This document shows positions 26,021 to 33,972 of a DNA stretch of 64,000 nucleotides, piece after piece. The notes under the pieces were generated by a model. The model was given only the letters and a program-made list of their open reading frames with translations, searched no databases and was not told the origin of the DNA. Location: the NCBI GenBank assembly GCA_002436405.1, contig DJLZ01000005.1:186001-250000 (forward strand). Direction: 5' to 3'. Position 1 is the stretch's first letter. Every line of letters begins with the position of its first letter. The position numbers and the translations under genes are program-made. Source of the stretch: Proteobacteria bacterium UBA6503. Its GTDB lineage: Bacteria > Pseudomonadota > Alphaproteobacteria > UBA1280 > UBA6503.

Positions 26021-26047
26021 CTTGAAACTTCCCCCGACAGACCCCAT
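26021..26047 (+). promoter_or_regulatory. sigma-32-like promoter divergent from rpoH
   Basis: CTTGAA (26021-26026), 15 bases, CCCCAT (26042-26047) followed by ATTA, with TTCCCCT just upstream. This matches the E. coli heat-shock consensus CTTGAA-N13-17-CCCCATNTA. It points right, away from rpoH, toward a terminator at 26113-26141. It would give a transcript of about 85 to 90 bases opposite the rpoH leader. Confidence 0.45.
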
Positions 26048-26112
26048 ATTATTAGTTGGCGGTTCTGTCTCTCGTATTGTCTTATAGAGGGTACCTCAAA
26101 TTCCACTAGTGC

Positions 26113-26141
26113 AAAAAACTGACAGTTCAACTGTCTTTTTT
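26113..26141. terminator. bidirectional terminator between rpoH and rluD
   Basis: GACAG-TTCAA-CTGTC (26121-26135), flanked by an A-run at 26113-26118 and TTTTTT at 26136-26141. It can stop rluD transcription (leftward) and any rightward transcript from the sigma-32-like promoter. Confidence 0.7.
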
Positions 26142-26162
26142 CATTTTTATGTCAGTAAAATT

Positions 26163-27161
26163 CTAAACACTTGATTTTAAACGTAAAAAATCGGCAATAT
26201 TTTGCATGTCTTCTGGCATGCCGTGGGTGAATGTCATGAATTCGCCTGTTTTAGGGTGCTCAAATGCAAGCTTGTAAGCATGCAGTGCTTGGTGCCCTAA
26301 ATTATCAATAAGGTCTAAACCTTCTGACGGGAAGTCATTCGGCAGGTTACGCTTGCGGCCGTAGGTAGGGTCGCCCACCAATGGGTGGCCAATGTGCGTC
26401 ATGTGCACACGGATCTGGTGCGTACGGCCTGAGTGTAGCTTAAGGTCAATTAAGCTAAAGCCATAGTCTTGGTTAAGGTCGGTTACTTTATAAGTAGTCA
26501 AAGCTGTTTTACCGCCTGTACGCAGTACTGCCATCTTTTTGCGGTTTTTAGGGCTACGGCCAATGTTGCCTTCAACTTCGCCACTCAGTTCAGTTGGTAC
26601 ACCGTAACAAATAGCCAAGTAACGGCGGTCAAGGGTACGGTCTTTAAACTGTTGGCTTAGGTGTTGGTGGGCAATATCATTCTTTGCAACAACCATGACT
26701 CCGCTGGTGCCTTTATCAAGGCGGTGCACAATACCTGGGCGCTCAACACCACCAATACCAGAAAGGTTGCCCTTACAATGGTGGAGTAGGGCGTGCACAA
26801 GTGTACCCGTACGGCTGCCCGCTGCTGGGTGTGTGGCCATGCCTGTTGGTTTGTTGACCACAATCAGGTGTTCATCTTCAAACAAAACTGTAAGTGGAAT
26901 ATCTTCCCCTTTAATCGTCATCTCTTCAGCTGGGGGGATGGTTACTACAAAAACGTCACCCGCTTTTGTTTTGTAAGTTTGCTTGGTGCAAGCCTTGCCA
27001 TTACGGGTCACATTTTCTGACTGAATAAGATCTTGGATACGCTTACGCGATAGGCCAAGTTGCGTTATGTCAGATTGGTCCGATAAAAATTGGTCTAACC
27101 GACGGCCAACGTCAATGGCCTCAGAAACGGTAATTTCTATTGTATTTGAATGGGTTGTCAT
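26163..27161 (-). CDS. rluD: RluA-family pseudouridine synthase (RluD-like)
   Basis: About 332 residues. An N-terminal S4 RNA-binding domain (GRRLDQFLSDQ...LSRKRIQDLIQ) is followed by the catalytic domain with GIVHRLDKGTSGVMVVAKND (catalytic Asp in RLDKGTSG) and SGRTHQIRVHMTHIGHPLVGDPTYG. This organisation fits RluD, which makes pseudouridines 1911, 1915 and 1917 in helix 69 of 23S rRNA; RluC is the alternative. The frame allows an ATG at 27182, but the one at 27161 (MTTHSNTIEI) fits the family start better. The neighbouring rpoH is a common partner in alphaproteobacteria. Confidence 0.9.
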   Translation of the reverse strand: MTTHSNTIEITVSEAIDVGRRLDQFLSDQSDITQLGLSRKRIQDLIQSENVTRNGKACTKQTYKTKAGDVFVVTIPPAEEMTIKGEDIPLTVLFEDEHLIVVNKPTGMATHPAAGSRTGTLVHALLHHCKGNLSGIGGVERPGIVHRLDKGTSGVMVVAKNDIAHQHLSQQFKDRTLDRRYLAICYGVPTELSGEVEGNIGRSPKNRKKMAVLRTGGKTALTTYKVTDLNQDYGFSLIDLKLHSGRTHQIRVHMTHIGHPLVGDPTYGRKRNLPNDFPSEGLDLIDNLGHQALHAYKLAFEHPKTGEFMTFTHGMPEDMQNIADFLRLKSSV

Positions 27162-27224
27162 ATTTTTGGTTAAACCTTGCATAAATTAATGTAAGAAAAA
27201 TAGCATAAAAGTTCACTTTTGTGG

Positions 27225-27253
27225 TTGCATAAAGTCTAAATTCTAGATATATA
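27225..27253 (+). promoter_or_regulatory. tRNA-Glu promoter
   Basis: TTGCAT (27225-27230), 17 bases, TATATA (27248-27253), ending 15 bases before the mature tRNA 5' end. Good spacing and match to a housekeeping-sigma promoter. Confidence 0.6.
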
Positions 27254-27268
27254 CATTCCTGTCCTTGT

Positions 27269-27344
27269 GTCCCCTTCGTCTAGTGGCCTAGGACGCCACC
27301 CTTTCACGGTGGAAACAGGGGTTCGAGTCCCCTAGGGGACGCCA
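27269..27344 (+). tRNA. tRNA-Glu (anticodon TTC)
   Basis: A complete cloverleaf. The 7-bp acceptor stem GTCCCCT/AGGGGAC pairs 27269-27275 with 27334-27340. The anticodon arm CCACC/GGTGG encloses CTTTCAC with anticodon TTC at 27303-27305. The T arm is AGGGG/CCCCT with TTCGAGT. The discriminator is G and the CCA end is encoded (27342-27344). It reads GAA and GAG codons. It supplies the tRNA from which HemA and HemL make 5-aminolevulinate. Confidence 0.97.
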
Positions 27345-27353
27345 TTAAAAAAT

Positions 27354-27379
27354 ACCGCTCAGTTTTGAGCGGTTTTTTT
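27354..27379 (+). terminator. terminator after tRNA-Glu
   Basis: An 8-bp stem ACCGCTCA/TGAGCGGT with a GTTT loop, followed by TTTTTTTA. Confidence 0.92.
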
Positions 27380-27476
27380 ATTTCTATAATCTGGCGCTAC
27401 CCATTGTGCTATGGGCATATTCCATGTATAAACGCTTCTTCGCAAACTTAACGGCTACAAAGGGAGCGTCCTTACC

Positions 27477-28754
27477 ATGACTACATCAGCAAACAACTAC
27501 TCGTGCGGTATTGACTTTGGCACAACAAACTCGGCCACGTGCCTTGTGAATGGCAATAGAACGTCTATGGTCCCACTAGATGCACAGGGCCAAGTGACGA
27601 CACCGAGTGCTATTTTCTTTGATCTTAACAACGGCGACCTTATTTATGGGCGCAAGGCTTTAGAGCGCTACCATACCCGTGAGGGCGGGCGTTTGATGCG
27701 TTCGCTTAAAAGCTTGCTTGGAACTTCAACCATTGAAGACACTTGCCGCCTGACGCTCGCAAACGGCGAAAACCGCATTTATAAGTATACCGAGATTTTG
27801 GGTCTTTTTATTAAGCACCTTAAAGACCATGCTGAAGCAGAAAGCCAAACACCGCTTGAAAATGTGGTTGTAGGCCGCCCTGTACACTTTGTTGATTACA
27901 ATACTGAGGCTGATGCCAAAGCGCAAAACCAGCTAGAGGCTGTATTTAAAGAGCAAGGCTTTAAAAACGTAAGCTTTCAGTACGAGCCTATTGCCGCAGC
28001 GCTGACCCATGAACAAACCCTTAAGGCCGAAAAGGTCGTGCTGATTGTTGATATGGGTGGTGGTACGTCTGACTTTTCATTGGTACGCTTATCGCCTGAG
28101 CATTTTGGTAAAGCAGATAGAAGCTCTGATATTCTAGGGAACCACGGTGTGCATATTGCGGGTAACGACTTTGACCAAGACCTGAGCCTAAAACATGTTA
28201 TGCCGCTGCTGGGCTATGGGGCAGACGAAAAGATGCCGATACCGAATCACTACTTCTTTAGGCTCTCAAACTGGCCTGAGATTCAAAGCCTGTATAACCG
28301 CCGTACACTCCTTGACCTTGAGAAGATGCGCAGATTTTTGGATGATGATACCCCGCTAGACCGTTTGAAGGACGTTATTGAATATGAAGACGGCCACATG
28401 ATTGCCAGCCGTGTTGAGGCTGCCAAAATCGGCCTTACAGAGCATTTGGACCAAACAATCGACCTTAGTCTCATCGAAGAGGGGTTGCATGCTCAGATGA
28501 GCCGTATTCAGCTTGAAGCTGCTCTTGCTGAAAAGCTTGACCGTATTGAGGCGGGCATCCGCGAGACTATCCAACAAGCGGGCATTGACGAAAACCAAGT
28601 TGAGAATATGTTCCTTACGGGTGGTTCAGCCATGTTGCCTGTGGTGCAGCGCCGCCTTAAAGCGCTATTCCCACAGGCTGAGCTTAACTTTGGTGATATG
28701 TTCTCAAGTGTAAGCCAAGGCCTTGGTTTAGAAGCACAAAAACGCTACCAGTAG
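27477..28754 (+). CDS. Hsp70-family ATPase without substrate-binding domain (YegD-like)
   Basis: A 425-residue actin/Hsp70-fold protein. It shows phosphate-1 GIDFGTTNSATCLV (about 10-23), VVVGRPV, the connect region YEPIAAALTHE, phosphate-2 VLIVDMGGGTSDFSLV (about 185-200), and the adenosine motif FLTGGSAMLPVVQRRL (about 380-395). The canonical C-terminal peptide-binding domain of DnaK is missing, as in E. coli YegD. A chaperone-like or ATPase role is likely but the client is unknown. The gene stands alone behind tRNA-Glu, with a promoterless-looking 100-base leader and AGGGAG before the ATG. Confidence 0.88.
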   Translation: MTTSANNYSCGIDFGTTNSATCLVNGNRTSMVPLDAQGQVTTPSAIFFDLNNGDLIYGRKALERYHTREGGRLMRSLKSLLGTSTIEDTCRLTLANGENRIYKYTEILGLFIKHLKDHAEAESQTPLENVVVGRPVHFVDYNTEADAKAQNQLEAVFKEQGFKNVSFQYEPIAAALTHEQTLKAEKVVLIVDMGGGTSDFSLVRLSPEHFGKADRSSDILGNHGVHIAGNDFDQDLSLKHVMPLLGYGADEKMPIPNHYFFRLSNWPEIQSLYNRRTLLDLEKMRRFLDDDTPLDRLKDVIEYEDGHMIASRVEAAKIGLTEHLDQTIDLSLIEEGLHAQMSRIQLEAALAEKLDRIEAGIRETIQQAGIDENQVENMFLTGGSAMLPVVQRRLKALFPQAELNFGDMFSSVSQGLGLEAQKRYQ

Positions 28755-28841
28755 GGCGCGCATATACCTTCTATGTAATTACAAGTTATTGAGTTATTTA
28801 GGGTTTGGCATAACTTTTGCTGATTATCCACTACAAGAAGG

Positions 28842-28878
28842 AAGCTGACTTTTACTTAAATGAAAAGGAGGTCAGCTT
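28842..28878 (+). promoter_or_regulatory. hairpin masking the Shine-Dalgarno of the next gene
   Basis: AAGCTGAC (28842-28849) pairs with GTCAGCTT (28871-28878), and inside it CTTTT (28849-28853) pairs with AAAAG (28863-28867). The Shine-Dalgarno AAGGAGG (28865-28871) is held between the two stems, 9 bases before the ATG at 28881. This is the shape of a translational switch or thermosensor. Confidence 0.55.
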
Positions 28879-28880
28879 AA

Positions 28881-29465
28881 ATGGCTGTAGTTTACTCAAT
28901 GAAGACCGTGCAATCGCTGCTCGGCAAAATCTCAAAAGCGGGGGCAGTGCAGCCCGCGCAACATCCATTGCCTGTTACATCAATTGGTGGCGGGATGATG
29001 ATTGTTCTACCGTGGTCAAATGCGGCCACGTGGGAAAACCTACCCCTCAAACGCAGGCAAATGTGGCAATCGGCATTGGCGCATCCCCATGGGCGCTATA
29101 ATTACCTAAGGCTTGAACCTAACGACGTACGCAAGCACCTTGCTAGCCGTTATGATGTTGAACATATGAGCCTGCTTGAACTGGTTGAGCTTGGTCAACA
29201 TGCGGTAGAATCTGGCTTTTTATCAGTGGCTGAGTATTCAATACTGGTGACCACCAGCCGCCTAGAAGAAAAATTTGATGTGTTTACAGGCACACCCATG
29301 CTGCTTGAGCGTAACGCCAGCGTGAAGTTTAACCTCTATAGTTTGTGGCAAAAGCGGCTGAAGACACTCAAACGCATTAAAAACGCTGAGTTTGAATCAA
29401 CCGAGGATATTTTGCGTGTATTGCATAGCCTTTCGGTTGAGCGGTATGCCCAGCATGGCCTGTAG
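28881..29465 (+). CDS. uncharacterised protein
   Basis: A 194-residue soluble protein that I do not recognise. It has a Gly/Met segment (TSIGGGMMIVLPWSNAATWENLPLKRRQMW), a HPHGRYNYLRLEP stretch, and a mostly helical C-terminal half (LLELVELGQHAVESGFLSVAEYSILVTTSR). No signal peptide or membrane segment. A perfect AAGGAGG precedes the start but is folded into a hairpin. It stands as a single gene with its own leader. There is a 108-base gap to the next gene. Confidence 0.65.
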   Translation: MAVVYSMKTVQSLLGKISKAGAVQPAQHPLPVTSIGGGMMIVLPWSNAATWENLPLKRRQMWQSALAHPHGRYNYLRLEPNDVRKHLASRYDVEHMSLLELVELGQHAVESGFLSVAEYSILVTTSRLEEKFDVFTGTPMLLERNASVKFNLYSLWQKRLKTLKRIKNAEFESTEDILRVLHSLSVERYAQHGL

Positions 29466-29573
29466 GTATTAAGCTTAGAGGGGGCAACCGCTTGTTGCAC
29501 TGCTGCGTGAAATCGTCTAGGGTGAGGGGATAATAGTTTCTATCCCTTTTCCTAACCTATGAAAGGTTAATTC

Positions 29574-30140
29574 ATGTCAGATCAACTGAACCATCAGCTT
29601 TTCAAAATGGCAGCGCCTGGCTGCGGTGTGATTGCATTTCGCAACACCAACGATGATGATGAGCTTGAGGTGATTCTTTCTGAGCGTGCAGCCAAGGTTG
29701 GCCCCGGCTACGGTATTACCGGCGGTGGTTTTGTCGAATGTGGTGATATCAATGATAAGGAGGCGGGTTTTATCTCGCTTTCGGCGGATGAAGCCTACCG
29801 CGAATGCATGGAAGAGAACCCCGGGTTCGAAAACATCATCCCGCGCGATGACTTTATTGCCCGTGCCCAGCTTGTGGCGTCGTTCTGCGTAAAAGCAGCC
29901 GATGTTAACGGCGTGCATGCCTGCACCTACTTTGCCCTTCGCCTAACGGACGAGGAGTGGGACAAGGTTATGGCCCTGCCGCCGAGTGATGAACGTGTTG
30001 GCGCCCTTAAGGCTGCAAAGCTTAGCTGGGTCAAAGGCCGTACCATCAACCTTGAGCACTGCGATAAGTTCTTCCATAAGCACGAGCTCAAAGCCTTCGA
30101 AGCTATGGCCAACCACGCCATGGCTGGTAAGCTGTTTTAA
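29574..30140 (+). CDS. divergent NUDIX-domain protein
   Basis: A 188-residue protein with a recognisable but altered Nudix box: TGGGFVECGD, a 12-residue insertion, then SADEAYRECMEENPGF. The catalytic RExxEE core is there (RECMEE), but the usual EExGU end reads EENPGF and the spacing is longer. An N-terminal strand GCGVIAFRNTNDDDELEVILSER resembles the Nudix fold start. Substrate unknown; activity plausible but not sure. AAAGG lies before the ATG. A terminator follows, so the gene is monocistronic. Confidence 0.7.
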   Translation: MSDQLNHQLFKMAAPGCGVIAFRNTNDDDELEVILSERAAKVGPGYGITGGGFVECGDINDKEAGFISLSADEAYRECMEENPGFENIIPRDDFIARAQLVASFCVKAADVNGVHACTYFALRLTDEEWDKVMALPPSDERVGALKAAKLSWVKGRTINLEHCDKFFHKHELKAFEAMANHAMAGKLF

Positions 30141-30150
30141 TAACGTAAAT

Positions 30151-30184
30151 AAAAAGCCCTCCTTAATCGGAGGGCTTTTTTTTA
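30151..30184 (+). terminator. terminator after the divergent NUDIX gene
   Basis: A 12-bp stem AAAAAGCCCTCC/GGAGGGCTTTTT with loop TTAATC and further T's. Confidence 0.93.
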
Positions 30185-30334
30185 TTAACCAGTCGTTACA
30201 GTGTTTGTCCTGAGCCGCCCCAATTGTAAAGAGGTAGGCCTTAAATAACTCAAATACACAGAAAAAAACAATTAATAGTTGCCTAACTTGGGTATTCCAA
30301 GTAGTTTCTTAAAAACTTAATTGGAGTAACCTCG

Positions 30335-30724
30335 ATGAAAAATATCACACTGGCTTCAGCTGTTCTGCTGGCCTCACTATCACTAAGCGCATGTTCAACA
30401 ATTGTTAAGGGCGATAACCAAACAGTTTCTATCCTTTCAAATGTTAAAGGTGCTGATATTTACGTAAATGGTCAAATGATTGGTCAAACGCCTTACACCG
30501 GACCTGTTGAGCGCGCTGATGAGACCACTGTAACCCTGAGCAAAAAAGGCTATGATAGCAGAACTGTGACTATGAACTCGCAGCTTGAGCCATGGTTCTG
30601 GGGTAATATCATCTTTGGTGGCTTCTTCGGTTCAACTACTGACTATGCCTCAGGCTCAATGAATAAATACTCACCGGCAACATTGACTATCGACCTAGAT
30701 CAGTCAACAGTTGAGGGAAAGTAA
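30335..30724 (+). CDS. small PEGA-like lipoprotein
   Basis: A 129-residue protein with a lipoprotein signal peptide, lipobox LSAC (Cys at about 20). A short beta domain follows (ADIYVNGQMIGQTPYTGPVERADETTVTLSKKGYDSRTVTM), typical of PEGA-like repeats that mimic peptide carriers at the cell surface. A hydrophobic/aromatic segment (WFWGNIIFGGFFGS) follows and may touch the membrane. GGAG lies about 10 bases upstream of the ATG. Function unknown; an envelope location is well supported. Confidence 0.8.
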   Translation: MKNITLASAVLLASLSLSACSTIVKGDNQTVSILSNVKGADIYVNGQMIGQTPYTGPVERADETTVTLSKKGYDSRTVTMNSQLEPWFWGNIIFGGFFGSTTDYASGSMNKYSPATLTIDLDQSTVEGK

Positions 30725-30813
30725 TAGGGGACTGCGTTCCCCATCTTCGAACCTTTCTGCTCCAGTATCATGCTGAATTGATAGATGAGGCGACTAAGGG
30801 GCGAGGTGTTTAC

Positions 30814-30957
30814 TTGGCATTTATAACTGAGAGGCTGGATACTCCAGCTTCTCAGTCTCTAATTGCAGATGTTATTAAATCAACCTATGCACAAAGCCAT
30901 TCGGCAGAAGCATTTTCATGTGCGGCATCTATAAAGCTGGACGCACTTCATGAATAA
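30814..30957 (+). CDS. possible small ORF coupled to the DUF4105 gene
   Basis: An open frame of 47 codons starting at TTG 30814, with GGGGCGAGG 8 to 16 bases upstream, ending TAA at 30957, eight bases inside the next gene. The frame is open back to 30715 without another good start. The predicted peptide (AFITERLDTPASQSLI...) has no family that I recognise. It may be a coupled leader peptide, a decayed remnant, or chance. The stretch 30725-30949 holds nothing else that I can support. Confidence 0.25.
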   Translation: MAFITERLDTPASQSLIADVIKSTYAQSHSAEAFSCAASIKLDALHE

Positions 30958-32404
30958 GCTTTATGTATTATTCTTTACTGTTCTTATTCTACAACCCTGC
31001 GATGCCTTGGGCTGGGATAAGTTTGATGAACGTCAGGCTCTAGAAACTAAAGCCAAGGCAAGTCTTGTTTTTGCTAGTGAAAATATAAAGTCACCCGTTT
31101 CAAGTTTTGGGCATACATTTATTGTGTTTCATAACCAAACACCGCCAGAAATGTCTGCCGTAGCTCTTGAGTTTGTAGGTGATAGTACACAGCCCGAGTT
31201 CTCATACTTACGGGCGGGTTTTATGCTCGTGCCTGGGAAGTTTCAGCTAATGCCGTATTATCAAAAGGTGCGGCAGTATGATCTTGAAAATCGCGATACT
31301 TGGCTTTTCCCCGTTAATACTAATGATATTCAATCACTTAAAAGTGCCGTTAGCCAAAAGTTAGATAAAACATATCCATACAACTTTTTTACGAGGAATT
31401 GCTCACGCTATGTTGCTCAATTTTTATTAGAAAGTATTGCACCAGAGGCCAAGGTAAATGGGCGCATTACCATACCAGCACAATCAGTAAGACAGCTGCT
31501 CAACTTAGGTGTTATTAATGAGGGGCTTTATATAAAATCACAACAAAAGGCGCTGATTGAGACTTATCAAGGCTTGCCTTTAGCTGAGCGTAAAATAGTG
31601 CGTAGCTTTATAGATAACCCAGAAAGTTCTGAGGTCCAAGATATCGACCCTGTGCTTGCCTCTGCTGCATTAACATACCAATTTAAGCGTGAACGAAATG
31701 GCTATAAGCGTGATGTTATTTACCGCAAAAAGAAAGCCTACAATGAAACGCTTGTGAATCCGCCTCAGCCTAAAAAGTTTGTAGAACCTAGTGCGCAGAT
31801 TTCAGTCCAAGGTGCTGAAGGTGGTGCTGCACTTATTCAGTTTATGCCCGCACATAACTCGCTGCAGAGCTACTTTCCTGAGGTGGTTAGTCCGCACTAC
31901 TTAATAGTTTCTTCTATGCAGTTCTACGTGAAAGATAGCCTTCGTTTGCAAAACCTTAATCTGCTTAAGATTGATGCTAACGTGCCTGAAACACCTTTTA
32001 GCAAAGGGTTTACTCGTTACCTAGATGCATCGTACTACGACTGGAAGCACCTTGTTAACAAAGAGGCAACTGAAACGGTTTTGCGATATGGCTTTGGTTC
32101 TACCAAAGTATTGGGAGGGGTAGCAGCCTCAGTGGTTCCATTTGTTGGGGTGAAGTATAACCACCTAGCAAATGATGATGATGTTTTAGCTGAGGTAGGT
32201 GTGAAAAATAAAATTAGTCTCCAAGCATTTGGAGGAAAGGTTGACTTGCAGCATATGTGGTTAGCCTATGGTGGACGTGCCTATAAAAATAAATTTAAGG
32301 CCGAAGCCGTTAGACCTATTACAAATAAAACTTCGTTATACCTAAATTTTGAGGCCACTTCTGATGAGTCTTTTGCCTCAGGCGGAGCAGTGCTAAAGTT
32401 TTAA
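30950..32404 (+). CDS. DUF4105-domain (Lnb periplasmic) protein
   Basis: A 484-residue exported protein with a signal peptide (about 1-20, ending CDALG). An N-terminal domain (about 35-180) contains SFGHTFIVFH and YNFFTRNCSRYVAQFLLES; the His and Cys are hallmarks of the DUF4105/Lnb family, which has an NlpC/P60-like papain fold. The C-terminal half (about 280-484) alternates short polar and aromatic strands and ends KF, resembling an outer-membrane-associated beta domain. The function is not established. Base use is more AT-rich than in the housekeeping genes. No Shine-Dalgarno is evident at the ATG. Confidence 0.8.
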   Translation: MNKLYVLFFTVLILQPCDALGWDKFDERQALETKAKASLVFASENIKSPVSSFGHTFIVFHNQTPPEMSAVALEFVGDSTQPEFSYLRAGFMLVPGKFQLMPYYQKVRQYDLENRDTWLFPVNTNDIQSLKSAVSQKLDKTYPYNFFTRNCSRYVAQFLLESIAPEAKVNGRITIPAQSVRQLLNLGVINEGLYIKSQQKALIETYQGLPLAERKIVRSFIDNPESSEVQDIDPVLASAALTYQFKRERNGYKRDVIYRKKKAYNETLVNPPQPKKFVEPSAQISVQGAEGGAALIQFMPAHNSLQSYFPEVVSPHYLIVSSMQFYVKDSLRLQNLNLLKIDANVPETPFSKGFTRYLDASYYDWKHLVNKEATETVLRYGFGSTKVLGGVAASVVPFVGVKYNHLANDDDVLAEVGVKNKISLQAFGGKVDLQHMWLAYGGRAYKNKFKAEAVRPITNKTSLYLNFEATSDESFASGGAVLKF

Positions 32405-32420
32405 TAAGAATTAACATTTT

Positions 32421-32444
32421 AAAGCCCCCATAAATGGGGGTTTT
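32421..32444. terminator. bidirectional terminator between DUF4105 gene and gcvPB
   Basis: CCCCCA-TAAA-TGGGGG, flanked by TTTTAAAG and TTTTAAAG-like sequence, giving T-rich tails on both strands between convergent genes. Confidence 0.8.
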
Positions 32445-32453
32445 AAAGTTTGA

Positions 32454-33971
32454 TTATTCAGGTTTTTCCCATTTAAGGATGGGTTGGCGGGCTGCCTTAA
32501 CTTCATCCAAACGGCGGCGAGGGGTTGAAAGCGGGAATTGCTTAAACGTATCTTCGCCTTTGGTTTCAGCAAGGTGGGCAAGGTGCTTCATTGTGTTAAT
32601 GAATTCATCCAAGCTTTGCTTACTTTCAGTTTCAGTCGGTTCAATCAGCATGGCGCCACTTACCACAAGTGGGAAATAAACCGTCATCGGGTGGTAGCCA
32701 TACTCAATAAGGCCTTTTGCAATATCAAGGGTTGAAACGTGCTTATCTTTCAGGTGTTTATCGGTCAGCAAACACTCGTGCATGCAGTAGCCTTTAAACG
32801 GCACGTTAAAGGTGCCTTTTAGGTGGTGCAGCATGTAGTTGGCATTCAGCACTGCATCTTCAGCTACGCGTTGAAGGCCATCAGCACCGTGCGACATCAT
32901 GTAAGCCAGCGCACGCACCATCATGCCAAAATGGCCATGGAACGCTTTAATACGGCCAATGCTGTGTGGGCAGTCGGTTACCAGTTTAAAGGTGTCACCG
33001 TCTTTTTGAACCTTCGGGATAGGGAGGAACTTTTTAAGTTCTTCCGTTACGCCAACAGGGCCACAACCAGGGCCACCGCCACCATGTGGGGTTGAGAATG
33101 TTTTGTGCAGGTTAAACTGCATCACATCTACGCCAAGGTCGCCTGGGCGTACTTTACCAACAATGGCATTAAAGTTAGCGCCGTCACAGTAGAAGTAAGC
33201 ACCTACGCTGTGTAGTTTGTCGGCGATGCGGGTCACGTCTTTTTCAAAACGGCCGCAGGTGTTTGGGTTAGTAACCATAAAGGCGGCAATGTCTTTGCCG
33301 TGTTTATCCACAAGTTCGGCAAAGGCATCGTAGTCAACAAGACCATCGTCACCACTTGGGACTGACACAATATCAAAGCCACAAGTGCGGGCTGTGGCAG
33401 GGTTAGTACCGTGAGCACTGTCTGATACCAACACAATAGGGCGCGTTTCGTTGCGGGCTTCGATTGCCTTTTTAATCACAAGCATGCCAGTAAGTTCGCC
33501 GTGGGCGCCAGCAGCTGGTGCAAGTGTAATACCCGGTAGGCCACAAAGCTCTGCAAGCCAGTTTTCAAGAGTATGCACAAGTTCAAGCGCACCTTGGGTT
33601 GTGCTATCAGGCTGCATAGGGTGCAGCGCTGCAAAACCCGGAAGGCGAGCCAGCTTCTCGTTAAGGCGAGGGTTGTGCTTCATGGTGCATGAACCCAGTG
33701 GGAACAAGCCACCATCAATGCTGTAGTTCATTTGTGACAAACGCACAAAGTGGCGGACCACTTGAGGTTCAGAAACTTCGGGTAGGCCTACAGTTTCACG
33801 TACAGGTTGGCCCGTGCGTGAAGTCGTACCTTTAAGGGTAGGCAGGTCAACGCCGTAGCTCCCTTCGCGTGATTGATCAAACAATAGCTTTTCTTCTAGC
33901 TTAAGACCTTGGTGACCCGGTAGGGCTAGCTTAGTTTCAGCAGTGTTTAGAGGTGTTGCAGTCATAGTCAT
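32454..33971 (-). CDS. gcvPB: glycine dehydrogenase (decarboxylating) subunit 2
   Basis: A 505-residue beta-type subunit of the split P-protein. The PLP-binding lysine sits in FNLHKTFSTPHGGGGPGCGPVGV (about residue 270). SYSIDGGLFPLGSCTMKHNPR-like sequence (MNYSIDGGLFPLGSCTMKHNP) and the C-terminal PLVVSGAMLIEPTETES are typical. With GcvPA it decarboxylates glycine and passes the aminomethyl group to lipoyl-GcvH. Its Shine-Dalgarno AAGGAGG lies inside the last codons of gcvPA, one base separating the two genes, so translation is coupled. Last gene of the gcv operon. Confidence 0.97.
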   Translation of the reverse strand: MTMTATPLNTAETKLALPGHQGLKLEEKLLFDQSREGSYGVDLPTLKGTTSRTGQPVRETVGLPEVSEPQVVRHFVRLSQMNYSIDGGLFPLGSCTMKHNPRLNEKLARLPGFAALHPMQPDSTTQGALELVHTLENWLAELCGLPGITLAPAAGAHGELTGMLVIKKAIEARNETRPIVLVSDSAHGTNPATARTCGFDIVSVPSGDDGLVDYDAFAELVDKHGKDIAAFMVTNPNTCGRFEKDVTRIADKLHSVGAYFYCDGANFNAIVGKVRPGDLGVDVMQFNLHKTFSTPHGGGGPGCGPVGVTEELKKFLPIPKVQKDGDTFKLVTDCPHSIGRIKAFHGHFGMMVRALAYMMSHGADGLQRVAEDAVLNANYMLHHLKGTFNVPFKGYCMHECLLTDKHLKDKHVSTLDIAKGLIEYGYHPMTVYFPLVVSGAMLIEPTETESKQSLDEFINTMKHLAHLAETKGEDTFKQFPLSTPRRRLDEVKAARQPILKWEKPE

Positions 33972-33972
33972 T

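Noticed and set aside
27269..27344. tRNA-Glu as an attachment site for an integrated element
   Set aside because: No integrase, and no second copy of the tRNA 3' end was noticed within the following 5 kb.
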